In this document: positions 15,747 through 26,914 of the stretch, one piece after another
How positions within the stretch are numbered: the stretch's first letter is position 1
How the letters are laid out: every line of letters begins with the position of its first letter
Origin: Pauljensenia sp902373545
GTDB lineage: Bacteria; Actinomycetota; Actinomycetes; Actinomycetales; Actinomycetaceae
Reading direction: 5' to 3'
Assembly: GCF_041432775.1 (NCBI RefSeq)
Contig: NZ_JAPWAG010000011.1
Location: 1 to 64,000, forward strand
Length of the DNA stretch: 64,000 nt
Notes under the pieces: generated by a model
Told to the model about the DNA's origin: nothing
What the model saw: the letters and a program-made list of their open reading frames with translations, nothing else
The model's database searches: none
Translations under genes and position numbers: made by a program

Positions 15747-16234
15747 GCACACACATCACCCCCAGGCCTCGCAGCGCTTCCGCATCCGCGTCCCACGCCC
15801 ACACGAGGCCAGGACACTCCCACCCCAGCCCCTCCTCGCCGTTCCGGTGGAGCTCCCAACGCCCGATCCCGCACGCCCCCTCCGCCCGCGTCGTCTGCCT
15901 GGCCGACGCTTCGCCCGAGAGCCAGGCGCTGCCCGACCCCGGTCCCTGGGCCGCGACGCTGGCCCGCGCCATCGTCGAGGTCGTCACCGGAGCCCGGCAA
16001 GCGCCCCAACTGCGCCGCTGGCTCCTGCCCGACCTGTACACCGCCCTAGCAAACGTCCACCTCGCCCCCTGCGCCCGGGGCGCCACCGCGATACACGTAC
16101 GTGTGTGCTCCCTCGACACCGGGCACACGGAAGTCGCCGTCATCGTCGCCACGGCCGCACGCACCTTCGCGCTGGCCCTGCGCCTTGAGGAATACCGGGG
16201 ACGCTGGATGGCCACCGCCCTCGAGCTCGCCTAA
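15743..16234 (+). CDS. Rv3235 family protein
   Basis: A 163-residue protein from ATG 15743 (ATGA overlap with the LysM gene). The first 55 residues are Ser/Pro/His-rich and probably disordered. The conserved C-terminal part contains ARAIVEVVTGARQAPQLRRW, LPDLYTAL and a strand-rich end (RTFALALRLEEYRGRWMATA). This matches Rv3235-family proteins, which are encoded next to secA in many actinobacteria. No enzyme motif. The function is unknown; a link with SecA is inferred only from position. Confidence 0.82.
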   Translation: MSTHITPRPRSASASASHAHTRPGHSHPSPSSPFRWSSQRPIPHAPSARVVCLADASPESQALPDPGPWAATLARAIVEVVTGARQAPQLRRWLLPDLYTALANVHLAPCARGATAIHVRVCSLDTGHTEVAVIVATAARTFALALRLEEYRGRWMATALELA

Positions 16235-16265
16235 CGCGCTGATCGAGGCGCGAGCGCGCACAGAA

Positions 16266-16303
16266 AACGGGTGAGGGGTTCTCGATAGAACCCCTCACCC
16301 GTT
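16266..16303. terminator. Bidirectional terminator between Rv3235-family gene and secA
   Basis: A perfect 17-bp inverted repeat (16266-16282 and 16287-16303) with a 4-nt loop lies between the convergent stops at 16234 and 16315. An A-run on the left (16264-16267) becomes a U-run for minus-strand transcripts. Confidence 0.9.
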
Positions 16304-16314
16304 ATCGCACACAG

Positions 16315-19158
<2,844 letters not shown>

Positions 19159-19397
19159 GAATAGCTCCTGACGTCTATAGCCCGCTCCCTTGTAGAGCAA
19201 GCAGTCAAATCCACCCTTTAGTGTACGAACTAACCGGCCAAAGTGGAAACGCCCGCGCGAACATCGACACTTTTCCCGCGTGAGAGTACACACGAGGATA
19301 GGCCCGCGTCCATCCCCGCGCACCCCCGCGCCGTCCCAACCGTCCGCGTGTGCATCCCCGCGCATGCCCGCGCGCCCCATCCCGGGCCAAGACACGG
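19159..19397. other. secA leader and low-complexity spacer
   Basis: The first 80 bp carry the secA ribosome binding site and AT-richer sequence likely to hold its promoter (TTGACT on the minus strand near 19205). The remainder is a C-rich tract with repeated CCCCGCGCA/CCCGCGC words. No supported gene. Confidence 0.4.
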
Positions 19398-19425
19398 GGG
19401 TTATAGGACATTTCGTGTTGCAGGG
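19398..19425. repeat. Inverted fragment of the composite repeat tail
   Basis: GGGTTATAGGACA followed by a GTGTTGCAGGGAT-like segment is the reverse complement of the tail of the composite modules (AGCAACACG ... TGTCCTATAACCC) at 392-549, 19666-19780 and 19809-19975. It stands in the opposite direction, facing them. Confidence 0.6.
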
Positions 19426-19521
19426 ATCAGTCCCCCGCGTGGCGGACAGGCATAACCGGCTTCAAGGTGGCGCTGTTGGCCGTACAGGTGGATGCCTGGG
19501 CCCCTTTACTGCACAGGTTAA

Positions 19522-19569
19522 CCCGATAGGTGGAGCGTGGGCGGGGCTGCCCACGCTCCACCTATCGGG
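19522..19569. repeat. Perfect 21-bp inverted repeat (long hairpin)
   Basis: Arms 19522-19542 and 19549-19569 are exactly complementary over 21 bp, with the 6-nt loop GGGGCT. The core is GGGCGGGGCTGCCC. It is not adjacent to a gene end: the closest genes are hpf, 460 bp to the right, and secA, whose start is 360 bp to the left. A terminator role is therefore unlikely. A degenerate relative is at 41-87. Confidence 0.85.
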
Positions 19570-19665
19570 CCCAGCTGTGCATCATCGGGCTAGCACTGCC
19601 ACATCTCGGGCCCAGGTGACACCGGCAGTCAGCACAGAACCACCCGCCCAGCGACAAGTCGTTCG

Positions 19666-19780
19666 ACCAACACGATTTGCCCATCCTCATAGTTGGTCCC
19701 ACTCAACTAAAACCCCGACTTTCCCGCACCAACACGCCGAAAAGTCACCCCACCAGCAACACGTAGTGTCCTATAACCCG
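19666..19780. repeat. Composite REP-like module, copy 2
   Basis: Linker with CATCCTCATAGTTGG (palindrome partly decayed: AGTTGGTCCCACTCAACT at 19691-19708), one full unit (ACCCCGACTTTCCCG ... GCCGAAAAGTC), and the TAGTGTCCTATAACCC tail. The unit before the linker is reduced to CCAACACGA. It is in the same direction as copies 1 and 3. Confidence 0.7.
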
Positions 19781-19808
19781 CAGTATTCACAGGAACGAGG
19801 CGAACACG

Positions 19809-19975
19809 ACCAACTAAAATCGTGACTTTCCCGCGCGACAAAGCCAAAAAGTCACCCTTCCAGCAACACGACTTGTCCATCCTCATAGTTGGTCCCAACC
19901 AACTAAAACACCGACTTTCCCGCACCAACACAACGAAAAGTCACCCCACCAGCAACACGTAGTGTCCTATAACCC
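19809..19975. repeat. Composite REP-like module, copy 3
   Basis: Complete unit-linker-unit-tail order. The linker holds AGTTGGTC-CC-AACCAACT (19887-19904). The tail TAGTGTCCTATAACCC ends 10 bp before the hpf terminator hairpin. Compared with copy 1, the internal complementary words (GACTTT/AAAGTC) are kept while the loop bases vary. Confidence 0.72.
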
Positions 19976-19985
19976 AGACACGGAA

Positions 19986-20012
19986 GTGCCCCGGGCCCAA
20001 GGCCCGGGGCAC
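19986..20012 (-). terminator. Terminator hairpin of hpf
   Basis: A perfect 12-bp GC-rich stem (19986-19997 and 20001-20012) with a 3-nt loop, 18 bp downstream of the hpf stop. No U-tract. Confidence 0.7.
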
Positions 20013-20030
20013 AACCACATCAATGAACCG

Positions 20031-20678
20031 TCAGATCGTCGTGTTCAAACGAAGCACGCCGTACGTCCACCCGTGACGGTGGTAGACAACGCACGGCTGG
20101 TTCGTCTCCTTGTCGACGAAGAGGAAGAACGGGTGGCCGACCATCATCATCTGATCGAGGGCCTCGTCCACGCTCATCGGCGGAGCCTCGTGCACCTTCT
20201 GGCGCACGATAATCGGGGTATCGCCCCACTGCTCCTCGCGGGCCTCGCCGACCTTGAGGTCCTCAGCGCTACGCAGCGGCTTGGGGGCCTCGGGTTCGAC
20301 ATCGGCCACTTCTTCGACGACCGGTGCAACGTCGAGGATTTCAGCTTCGGCCAGGTCGCGTGGGTACCTGCGGCGGTGGTCCTTCACGCGATCACGCAGG
20401 CGACGTAGGCGCTCGTAGAGCTTACCGGCGGCAATGTCGACCGCGGCGTAGCGGTCAGCGGACTGAGCCTCAGCGCGGATGATCGGTCCCTTGCCGTAGA
20501 CGGTCAGCTCGATACGCTCAGCGGTGTCGGCCTGGCGGGGGTTACGTTCGTGAGTCAGCTCGACATCCACGCGCTGAGCACGCGGGTAGAACTGGGTGAT
20601 CTTCGAAACCTTCTCCTCCACGTATGCGCGGAAATTCGGGTGAATCTCAGCATTACGTGCGACGACGGTGATGTCCAT
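20031..20678 (-). CDS. hpf: Long-form ribosome hibernation promoting factor
   Basis: A 215-residue protein starting at ATG 20678 (MDITVVARNAEIHPNFR) behind GGAGGG. The N-terminal S30AE domain spans about residues 1-105 (with LTVYGKGPIIRAEAQS). An acidic linker leads to the C-terminal dimerisation domain (IIVRQKVHEAPPMSVDEALDQ ... VVYHRHGWTYGVLRL). Long HPFs both inactivate 70S ribosomes and pair them into 100S dimers. It has its own promoter and a leader of about 140 nt, which is unusually long and could be regulated. comF lies upstream, lpqB-mtrBA further on. Confidence 0.95.
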   Translation of the reverse strand: MDITVVARNAEIHPNFRAYVEEKVSKITQFYPRAQRVDVELTHERNPRQADTAERIELTVYGKGPIIRAEAQSADRYAAVDIAAGKLYERLRRLRDRVKDHRRRYPRDLAEAEILDVAPVVEEVADVEPEAPKPLRSAEDLKVGEAREEQWGDTPIIVRQKVHEAPPMSVDEALDQMMMVGHPFFLFVDKETNQPCVVYHRHGWTYGVLRLNTTI

Positions 20679-20827
20679 GTGTTCCCTCCATGGTGTGCGG
20701 CGGGCATCGTTGCCCGCGGGTAAGGATTGTTCGGTGCTCGTTGCCCGAACCGTGATCTGAGCTATCACCTCCCGCACTGACGTGCGAGGCATCTGCGCCT
20801 CTCACGCTATCGAAAGTCTGTAGCCAC

Positions 20828-20855
20828 ATCATAGCACGTCGGTGACCTACGTCAT
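20828..20855 (-). promoter_or_regulatory. Candidate hpf promoter
   Basis: On the minus strand ATGACG (20855-20850), 16-nt spacer, TATGAT (20833-20828). The -35 overlaps the comF stop. The implied 5' leader to the ATG at 20678 is about 140 nt and is rich in short dyads. Confidence 0.5.
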
Positions 20856-21595
20856 GAGATAAGCCCAGGTCGGCACAGCGCCGCCACCCCATCAAGGCGC
20901 CCCAACACGCGCTCCATCTCCCGAATCGTCGCCCCCGTCGTCACCACGTCATCCACCGCCACAACCAGCACGCCCGCGGGCACCTCAGCCCGCGGGCGCA
21001 TCGACCCCATGCGCCCCACGACACGCGCCGCCCCCGCCTTGCCCGACTGTGACCCCGCCCCCACGCGCAAGGCCAACACGTCCACCACGCACGCGCGCAC
21101 ACCCGGAGCGGCCGATGCCAACCCCCGCGCAACCCCGCGCGCCAGCGGCAACGCCACCGAACGCCCCCGCAGGCGCCTGCGCCACGACGAAGGCGCGGGC
21201 ACAACCCACACGGTCACCGCCTCCCCGGCTGCGCACACCCTCCCGGTCACACCGCCCACCCTCCCGGGGGGCGACCCCACCGGAGCCACCACCTCCCGCA
21301 GGGATGTGCCCAGGGCGGCCCCGGCCTCGTCCAGGAAGTCAGACACGTCGGTGCGCGCCGCGTGCTTGGCGGTCAGAACAATGCGGCGCAAGGGGCCCGA
21401 ATAGTCGCCCAACACGACCCCGGGGATCGGCCCTCGCGCCCCATCGACCGCGGTCGGCAGCGCGGGTGCGGCGGCCAGCGAGCGGCAGGAGGGACACAGG
21501 ACCTCGTCCCACGCCAGGCACCCGGCGCACTGGACCGGCAACAGCGCACCCCACAGCCCATCGACGAGGCCACCGAGTCGGCGCGCGCCAGCCAC
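20852..21595 (-). CDS. ComF-like phosphoribosyltransferase-fold protein
   Basis: A 247-residue protein. GTG 21595 is chosen because it lies just past the lpqB stop (21601); longer frames overlap lpqB. A zinc-finger-like pair CAGC ... CPSC near the N-terminus and the PRPP-binding loop VVAVDDVVTTGATIREM near the C-terminus are hallmarks of the ComF family. The conserved AKHAARTDVSDFL region is in the middle. In competent bacteria ComF helps uptake of DNA; in actinobacteria the function is unknown. Last gene of the mtrA-mtrB-lpqB-comF operon. Confidence 0.85.
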   Translation of the reverse strand: MAGARRLGGLVDGLWGALLPVQCAGCLAWDEVLCPSCRSLAAAPALPTAVDGARGPIPGVVLGDYSGPLRRIVLTAKHAARTDVSDFLDEAGAALGTSLREVVAPVGSPPGRVGGVTGRVCAAGEAVTVWVVPAPSSWRRRLRGRSVALPLARGVARGLASAAPGVRACVVDVLALRVGAGSQSGKAGAARVVGRMGSMRPRAEVPAGVLVVAVDDVVTTGATIREMERVLGRLDGVAALCRPGLIS

Positions 21596-21600
21596 CGGTC

Positions 21601-23247
21601 TTACCCCGCGTAGCGCGCCGACGTCACGTCCGCCGCACTGTTTTGCCACAGGGCACCCGAGCGCATGAGCACCTGAGACTTACCCGCATCGTCAGTCCCC
21701 ACGATAACGACCGAGGCCGAGGACGCCCCCGCGCTCATCGACGTCACGTGCACCGGCAGCGGAACGCTGGAGGGCAGCCCACCCAGCGACATCGTCACGA
21801 GGTGATCGGACTCCCCCTGCGAGCCCCGCGTGGCCAGCGCGATCCCCGTCGACGTCATCCACGACCCGTCGATGACACTGCCGTCCAGAGGCACCTGTTC
21901 CAGCGAACGCACGGCGAGCGGTCGCCCGCTCAGGCCACGCTCCACGACGCCCACCCACGCGCTGGGGGTGGACCCGCGGATGACGAGAGCGCGCGCGCCG
22001 TCGGGGGAGATACGAACCGCGTGGATCTCGCCCGCGCTGTCGGATTCGACGCCGACGCTGAAGGCACCGTCCGCTCCCCCGCCCACGCTGAGCCACGAAG
22101 CGGAGGTGGCGGGCCCCCACACCCACCCGTAGCGGTCAATGGAGGGCCCGAGCGCGGCCTGGCCTGGCAGGAACGCCACCGACGTGCCGTTCTTTTCGGC
22201 GTAGACGCCGTCGACCCCGCTCCACGCCACGAGGCTGGAATCCACCGGCGAGGCCGTCGGATTCGACGCGTCCGTCGCCGAGGCGCGCGCGGCGAAGCCC
22301 GAGGAGGATACAATCCCCACCCCCGAAGGCCCCGCTCCCACGAGCGCGTCAAGCGAATACTGAGGCGGCGGAGGAACGATCTCCATGTCCAGAGACTCCC
22401 CCGACAGGCTCACGCTCACCGACGAGACGTCAGCGGCCTGCTTGAGGGTGCGCGTCAGCTCCCACGCCAGGCTCGCGCGCGCCCCCTCACCCGGGGGCAT
22501 CGTCGCGTTGAGTTCCACGCGTGCGACGCCGTCGGCGACCTCAACCCCGTGGGAGGGCAGCGTCGTGCCCGCCGGGATGGCGTTGGAAACGGCGGTTTCG
22601 AGGGCGGGGCGCGGTCCCGCGACGAGTCCGGTCAGCAGATGGGAAGCCAGGCGCCTCGTCGGATACCAGCGCGGGTCAGGCACCAGGTCCGTCCCGTCAG
22701 TCGTCGGGAAATACAGGTGCGCCAGCGTGTACGAGGCCGTCAGGGCCGCCTGGCTGATGAGGATCATGTTGTCGGGGGCGTCGATACGCCACTGCCCCTC
22801 CTCGCGCACCAGCGTCAGGCTGCGCGTGACGACGGAGGCGTTTGAGCGCGTGAGCACGCCCGTCGCGTCGATGCTGGCCACTCCCAGGACCGAGACGGTG
22901 ACCTCCGCCTGCGCGGCGTTTTCCGTCCCCGCGCTGACCGAAGGGGCCGTATCCGTGTCGTAGACGAGGATCTCCGCCTCGGGTTGCCAGGAGCGCGCCG
23001 AGGCGCTGGTCAAGAACAGACGGGCCGTCGCGTAGTCGTCCTGGGGTCCCGCCGCGCAGGCGAGCAGGAAGTCCGAGACGAGGGTCGAGGCGTCGGAGCC
23101 GTCCAAGGGTCCCTCTGCCGAGAACTGGATGCCGGACCCTTCGCGCGCGGGAGCGTCGAAGGGTGCCGGAGCCGAGGAACGGGGCAGGGATGCGCAACCA
23201 GCGAGCGCCAGGCACGCGCAGGCTGCCAGGGCGAGGAGTCGTCTCAT
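21601..23247 (-). CDS. lpqB: Lipoprotein LpqB
   Basis: A 548-residue lipoprotein starting at ATG 23247 (ATGA overlap with mtrB). The signal peptide MRRLLALAACACLALAGC ends in the lipobox LAGC. A GerMN domain (residues about 170-330, with FPTTDGTDLVPDPRWYPT) precedes a C-terminal beta-propeller-like domain. LpqB binds the extracellular part of MtrB and modulates MtrAB signalling, which controls cell division and peptidoglycan turnover. Gene order mtrA-mtrB-lpqB is conserved in actinobacteria. Confidence 0.94.
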   Translation of the reverse strand: MRRLLALAACACLALAGCASLPRSSAPAPFDAPAREGSGIQFSAEGPLDGSDASTLVSDFLLACAAGPQDDYATARLFLTSASARSWQPEAEILVYDTDTAPSVSAGTENAAQAEVTVSVLGVASIDATGVLTRSNASVVTRSLTLVREEGQWRIDAPDNMILISQAALTASYTLAHLYFPTTDGTDLVPDPRWYPTRRLASHLLTGLVAGPRPALETAVSNAIPAGTTLPSHGVEVADGVARVELNATMPPGEGARASLAWELTRTLKQAADVSSVSVSLSGESLDMEIVPPPPQYSLDALVGAGPSGVGIVSSSGFAARASATDASNPTASPVDSSLVAWSGVDGVYAEKNGTSVAFLPGQAALGPSIDRYGWVWGPATSASWLSVGGGADGAFSVGVESDSAGEIHAVRISPDGARALVIRGSTPSAWVGVVERGLSGRPLAVRSLEQVPLDGSVIDGSWMTSTGIALATRGSQGESDHLVTMSLGGLPSSVPLPVHVTSMSAGASSASVVIVGTDDAGKSQVLMRSGALWQNSAADVTSARYAG

Positions 23248-24863
23248 TCGTCCTCCCACAGGGCCAGGGGCCAGGTGGCGATCTCGTCACCCGGGTGCTT
23301 GGGCAGGGTCATGAGGAACGAGGCCCCCTTGCCGGGTTCTCCGTATGCCTGGAGGCGCCCGCCGTGAATCGCCACGTCCTCGGTCGCGATTGCTAGGCCC
23401 AGGCCGGTGCCGCCGGTCGTGCGCGCTCGGGCGGTGTCCGCGCGATAGAAGCGGTCGAAGACGTGGTCGGCGACCTCCTGGGTCATGCCCACGCCCCGGT
23501 CGCGCACCCGGCAGGCCACGTCGGTGTCAGTGCTGGCGACCTGAATCGTCACGTCCGTGCCGTCGGCGTGCTCGATCGCGTTGACGACCAGGTTGCGGAT
23601 GACGCGCTCGATGCGGCGTTCATCGATCTCGGCGGCCACGCGTTCGGGGGCCTTGACGACCACGGTGACGCCCTGGCGCTGCGCGAGCTCCGTGCACCCC
23701 TCGACGACGCGCGTGATGATGGGCCGCAGGTCGTGTTCTTCGGCGTCCAGCAGGGCGCTGGCCGCGTCGTAGCGTGAGATTTCGAGCAGGTCAGCCAGCA
23801 TCTGCTCCATGCGTTCGGTCTGGTCGTGCAGAAGTTCGGCGGAGCGGCGCGCGTGCGGGGGCAGGTCCTCTCGGTTGTCCCACACGATCTCGTCGGCCAT
23901 GCGGATCGTGGTCAGCGGGGTACGCAGCTCGTGGGAGACGTCCGACACGAAGCGTTGCTGGAGCTTGGCCAGTTCGTCGTAGCGCGAGATCGTGTCCTGC
24001 AGGGAGGAGGTCATCGCGTTGAAGGCGCGCCCCAGGGCCGCCATCTCGTCGGCCCCGTGCACCTCGACGCGCACGTCCAGGTCGCCCTCCGCGGCCTTCG
24101 TCGCCGCGCTCACGGTCAGGCGCACCGGCAGCAGGAGGCGGTGCAGCAGAGCGAACACGCCGATGGGCAGCGCGAGGATAATCGGCAGCGACGACAGGGC
24201 GAGCACGCGCAGCACGACGTCCACCTGGCTCTGATCGGCCTCCAGGGAGTACAGGATGTAGAGCTCGTGGGTTCCTGCGCGCGGCAGCTGCACCTGCGTG
24301 CCCACGAGGATCCCGGGCGCTTCCCTGTCGGAGTCGGACGCCCGGATTCCAACGGACTGCCACTGAGCGCCGCCCCCGGCCACGGCCTCGCGCATCTCGG
24401 CGGTGACGAGGCCGCGCATCTGCTCGTCCTCGATCTGGTTGATGCGCAGCGTGGCAGTCGTCCCCTCCGAGCGAAGGAGCGCGACGTTGGTAGCACCGGC
24501 GCCGGCCGCGGATGCCTTGAGCGAGGCCAGGGCACCGCGCGCGGACTCCTGGACTTGGTCGGGGGACGTGGCCGTCGAGGAGGAGAACACCGATTGCGCG
24601 GCGGAAAAACGCAGCGATGCGTCAGCCAGGATCGCGTCGCGGCGAGTTTCAAACATGGACGCGCGCAACTGCGAGGCGACGATGATGCCGAAGACAAGAA
24701 GAATACCCAGCGCGGCGGCGGTGATGGCCAGGGCGAGCTTGGCCGACAGGGAGTGGCGGATGCGGTGGACCAACTGCGTGGAGCGCAGCGATCTCCACGG
24801 CCTCGAGGAGGTGACGGTGCGAACGAAGCGCCCCGCGCGGTGGCTACGCACCCGCGCCGGCAC
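23244..24863 (-). CDS. mtrB: Sensor histidine kinase MtrB
   Basis: About 539 residues if it starts at GTG 24863; GTG 24851 is also possible. Either start overlaps the mtrA stop. A first transmembrane helix (LALAITAAALGILLVFGIIV), an extracytoplasmic domain of about 150 residues, a second helix, HAMP, HisKA with VSHELRTPLTTIRMA, and HATPase_c with IRNLVVNAIEHADG, DRGVGM and GGTGLGLAIA follow in order. It phosphorylates MtrA in response to envelope state; LpqB is its accessory lipoprotein. Confidence 0.94.
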   Translation of the reverse strand: MPARVRSHRAGRFVRTVTSSRPWRSLRSTQLVHRIRHSLSAKLALAITAAALGILLVFGIIVASQLRASMFETRRDAILADASLRFSAAQSVFSSSTATSPDQVQESARGALASLKASAAGAGATNVALLRSEGTTATLRINQIEDEQMRGLVTAEMREAVAGGGAQWQSVGIRASDSDREAPGILVGTQVQLPRAGTHELYILYSLEADQSQVDVVLRVLALSSLPIILALPIGVFALLHRLLLPVRLTVSAATKAAEGDLDVRVEVHGADEMAALGRAFNAMTSSLQDTISRYDELAKLQQRFVSDVSHELRTPLTTIRMADEIVWDNREDLPPHARRSAELLHDQTERMEQMLADLLEISRYDAASALLDAEEHDLRPIITRVVEGCTELAQRQGVTVVVKAPERVAAEIDERRIERVIRNLVVNAIEHADGTDVTIQVASTDTDVACRVRDRGVGMTQEVADHVFDRFYRADTARARTTGGTGLGLAIATEDVAIHGGRLQAYGEPGKGASFLMTLPKHPGDEIATWPLALWEDE

Positions 24864-25527
24864 GGTACCCAACCCCGCGGACGGTGACGACCAGCTCGGG
24901 CTTTTCCGGGTCGCGTTCAATCTTGGAACGCAGACGCTGCACGTGAACGTTCACCAGTCGCGTGTCGGCGGCGTGGCGGTAGCCCCACACCTGCTCGAGC
25001 AGCTCCTCGCGAGAAAAAACCTTCCAGGGCGCACGCGCGAGCGTGGCCAGCAGGTCGAACTCGAGGGGCGTCAGCGCAATGACGCGACCGCCGCGTTTCA
25101 CGATGTGGCCAGCGACGTCGATCGTGAGGTCCTGGAGCGTGAGCCCCTCGTCGGTCTGGGAGTCCTCACGCCCACGCAGGCGAGCGCGCACGCGCGCCAC
25201 CAGCTCCTTGGGCTTGAAGGGCTTGGGCACGTAGTCGTCCGCTCCGGCCTCGAGTCCGGTGACTACATCGGAGGTGTCAGAACGAGCGGTCAACATTACG
25301 ATCGGAGCGTCGGAGACTCGACGGATCGCCCGACACACGTCGAAACCATCCATCCCGGGCAGCATGACGTCCAGGAGAACAAGGTCAGGATTATGTTCCT
25401 GAAAGTGAGCAAGCGCTTGTGATCCGTCGGAACAAAAGACAACACGGAAGCCCTCGTTCTCGAGGACGATGCCGATCATCTCGGCCAGGGCGACGTCGTC
25501 GTCGACGACGAGGATGCGCGAACTCAT
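24844..25527 (-). CDS. mtrA: Response regulator MtrA
   Basis: A 227-residue OmpR-family regulator. The receiver domain has ILVVDDD and the phosphoacceptor in LVLLDVMLPGMDG; the lysine is in VPKPFKPKEL. The C-terminal winged helix ends RGVGYRAGAG. Starts at ATG 25527. MtrA controls cell-wall hydrolases, division and osmotic adaptation, and binds its own promoter in several genera; a matching direct repeat lies immediately upstream (25539-25555). First gene of the operon. Confidence 0.96.
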   Translation of the reverse strand: MSSRILVVDDDVALAEMIGIVLENEGFRVVFCSDGSQALAHFQEHNPDLVLLDVMLPGMDGFDVCRAIRRVSDAPIVMLTARSDTSDVVTGLEAGADDYVPKPFKPKELVARVRARLRGREDSQTDEGLTLQDLTIDVAGHIVKRGGRVIALTPLEFDLLATLARAPWKVFSREELLEQVWGYRHAADTRLVNVHVQRLRSKIERDPEKPELVVTVRGVGYRAGAGA

Positions 25528-25538
25528 ATCCCGATAGT

Positions 25539-25555
25539 GTCACGAAATCGTCACG
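25539..25555. promoter_or_regulatory. Candidate MtrA box upstream of mtrA
   Basis: An exact direct repeat GTCACG-AAATC-GTCACG with 11-bp periodicity, 12 bp before the mtrA start. MtrA sites described in mycobacteria, corynebacteria and Streptomyces are tandem GT(A/C)ACG-like 6-mers separated by 5 bp. The site lies between mtrA and the divergent gene at 25670 and may regulate both. Confidence 0.6.
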
Positions 25556-25669
25556 GATGCGAGACATTGCCACGGCAATGATCGTTTTTCTAACTGATAT
25601 GAGGTTTCGCTGTGCCCCCTCCTATGGCAGGATTGAGACCAGCACAACACAGGCAACCTGGAGGTACTG

Positions 25670-26911
25670 ATGAGTTCCCCGTGGACCTCACCCGATCCCA
25701 CCCAGTCTGACAACCAGGCAGGGCAGGAGGCGCACAGCTCTCAGCCCGGCTATGCGTCCCCCGCCGCGGGTACGGCCTACACCGCCCCCGGAACCCAATC
25801 CGGCTACACCGCCCCAGGACCCGGACCCGGCTACACCGCCCCAGGACCCGGACCCGGCTACACCGCAGCGGCCAACAGCGCGCCAGACGCCTCTGGCTAC
25901 AGTCAAGGCGCCGCGTGGGGGTGGGCTCCCAAACCGGGCATCATCCCACTGCGCCCGCTGGTCGTTGGAGACCTATTGAAGGGGTCTTTTAGCGCCTTGC
26001 GCAAGAACCCGGCGGTACTCTTCGGATCCACGCTGATCGTCATGTCCGGCGTGGCGCTCGCAAGCGGCGCACTCGTCGCGGTTCCATTCTTTGGCCTTTC
26101 CTCGATGGGAGACACTCTGTCAGATCCGCAGGCGACTGCAGATTCTCTGGGTGATTCATTCACCCTGTGGTTCATCGGGATCGTGCTTGGTTACGTCGGC
26201 CTGCTCGCTCTGTCTGGTCTCGGAGGCGTACTGCTCGACGGAGTCCTGGCCTCGGCTGTATCCCAGTTGGTCATCGGAAAAAAGGCCACGTTCCGCGAGG
26301 CGTGGGCGCAGGTCAAGCCTCGACTGCTGGCCATGGTAGGAACCGCGCTCCTCCTGATGCTGATCGTCGGAGCGCCTCTCATGCTCTGGGCGGCAGTCTT
26401 CATCGCCACGTTTTTCGCTTATTACGCCGTAAGCTCCGAGACCGTCATCAATACTGTCTTTGCCGAACTCGCCCTCCTGTTCCCCGTTTCACTCGGGTGT
26501 TTCGCGCTGGCCGTTCGTTGTTTGTACGCCCCGATCTGCGTGGTTCTTGAGCAGCGACGACCCGTTGAGGCCATCAAACGTTCGTGGGCGCTGACCAGGG
26601 GGACGTTCTGGTTGACGTTCGGACGACTGTTCCTCATCTCTTTCATCACCAGCTTCATTGCTGGCATGATCAATCAGGTGCTCGGCAGCGTCTTGTCGAT
26701 CGTCATGTTCGCAACCATCGATCCATCGGCGCAAAATCCCTTTGGCTCGACCTCGTTCATCGCCTCGGCCGCCCTCTTGGTAGGCATCCAGACGCTGTCG
26801 TATGCGCTGATCGTCCCGATCACCTCGGCCTATCAGACTCTCATGTACGTCGACGAGAGGATCCGCAGAGAAAACTTCGCCATCATTCTGGCCCAGGCAA
26901 GCCAGGCGTAG
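25670..26911 (+). CDS. GDPD-membrane-domain-like polytopic protein
   Basis: A 413-residue protein starting at ATG 25670 behind GGAGGT. The N-terminal 85 residues are Pro/Gly/Tyr/Thr-rich and include tandem GYTAPGPGP units encoded by exact 27-bp repeats (25802-25855). About six transmembrane segments follow (for example LLLMLIVGAPLMLWAAVFIA). The segment IVLEQRRPVEAIKRSWALT... resembles the conserved loop of the glycerophosphodiester phosphodiesterase membrane domain family (no catalytic GDPD domain is present). First gene of the DUF4129-DUF4350-MoxR-DUF58 cluster. Function unknown. Confidence 0.8.
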   Translation: MSSPWTSPDPTQSDNQAGQEAHSSQPGYASPAAGTAYTAPGTQSGYTAPGPGPGYTAPGPGPGYTAAANSAPDASGYSQGAAWGWAPKPGIIPLRPLVVGDLLKGSFSALRKNPAVLFGSTLIVMSGVALASGALVAVPFFGLSSMGDTLSDPQATADSLGDSFTLWFIGIVLGYVGLLALSGLGGVLLDGVLASAVSQLVIGKKATFREAWAQVKPRLLAMVGTALLLMLIVGAPLMLWAAVFIATFFAYYAVSSETVINTVFAELALLFPVSLGCFALAVRCLYAPICVVLEQRRPVEAIKRSWALTRGTFWLTFGRLFLISFITSFIAGMINQVLGSVLSIVMFATIDPSAQNPFGSTSFIASAALLVGIQTLSYALIVPITSAYQTLMYVDERIRRENFAIILAQASQA

Positions 26912-26914
26912 GCG

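Noticed and set aside
19280..19825. Plus-strand frame of 181 codons between secA and hpf
   Set aside because: It translates the 21-bp hairpin and composite repeats. No start signals or recognisable protein.
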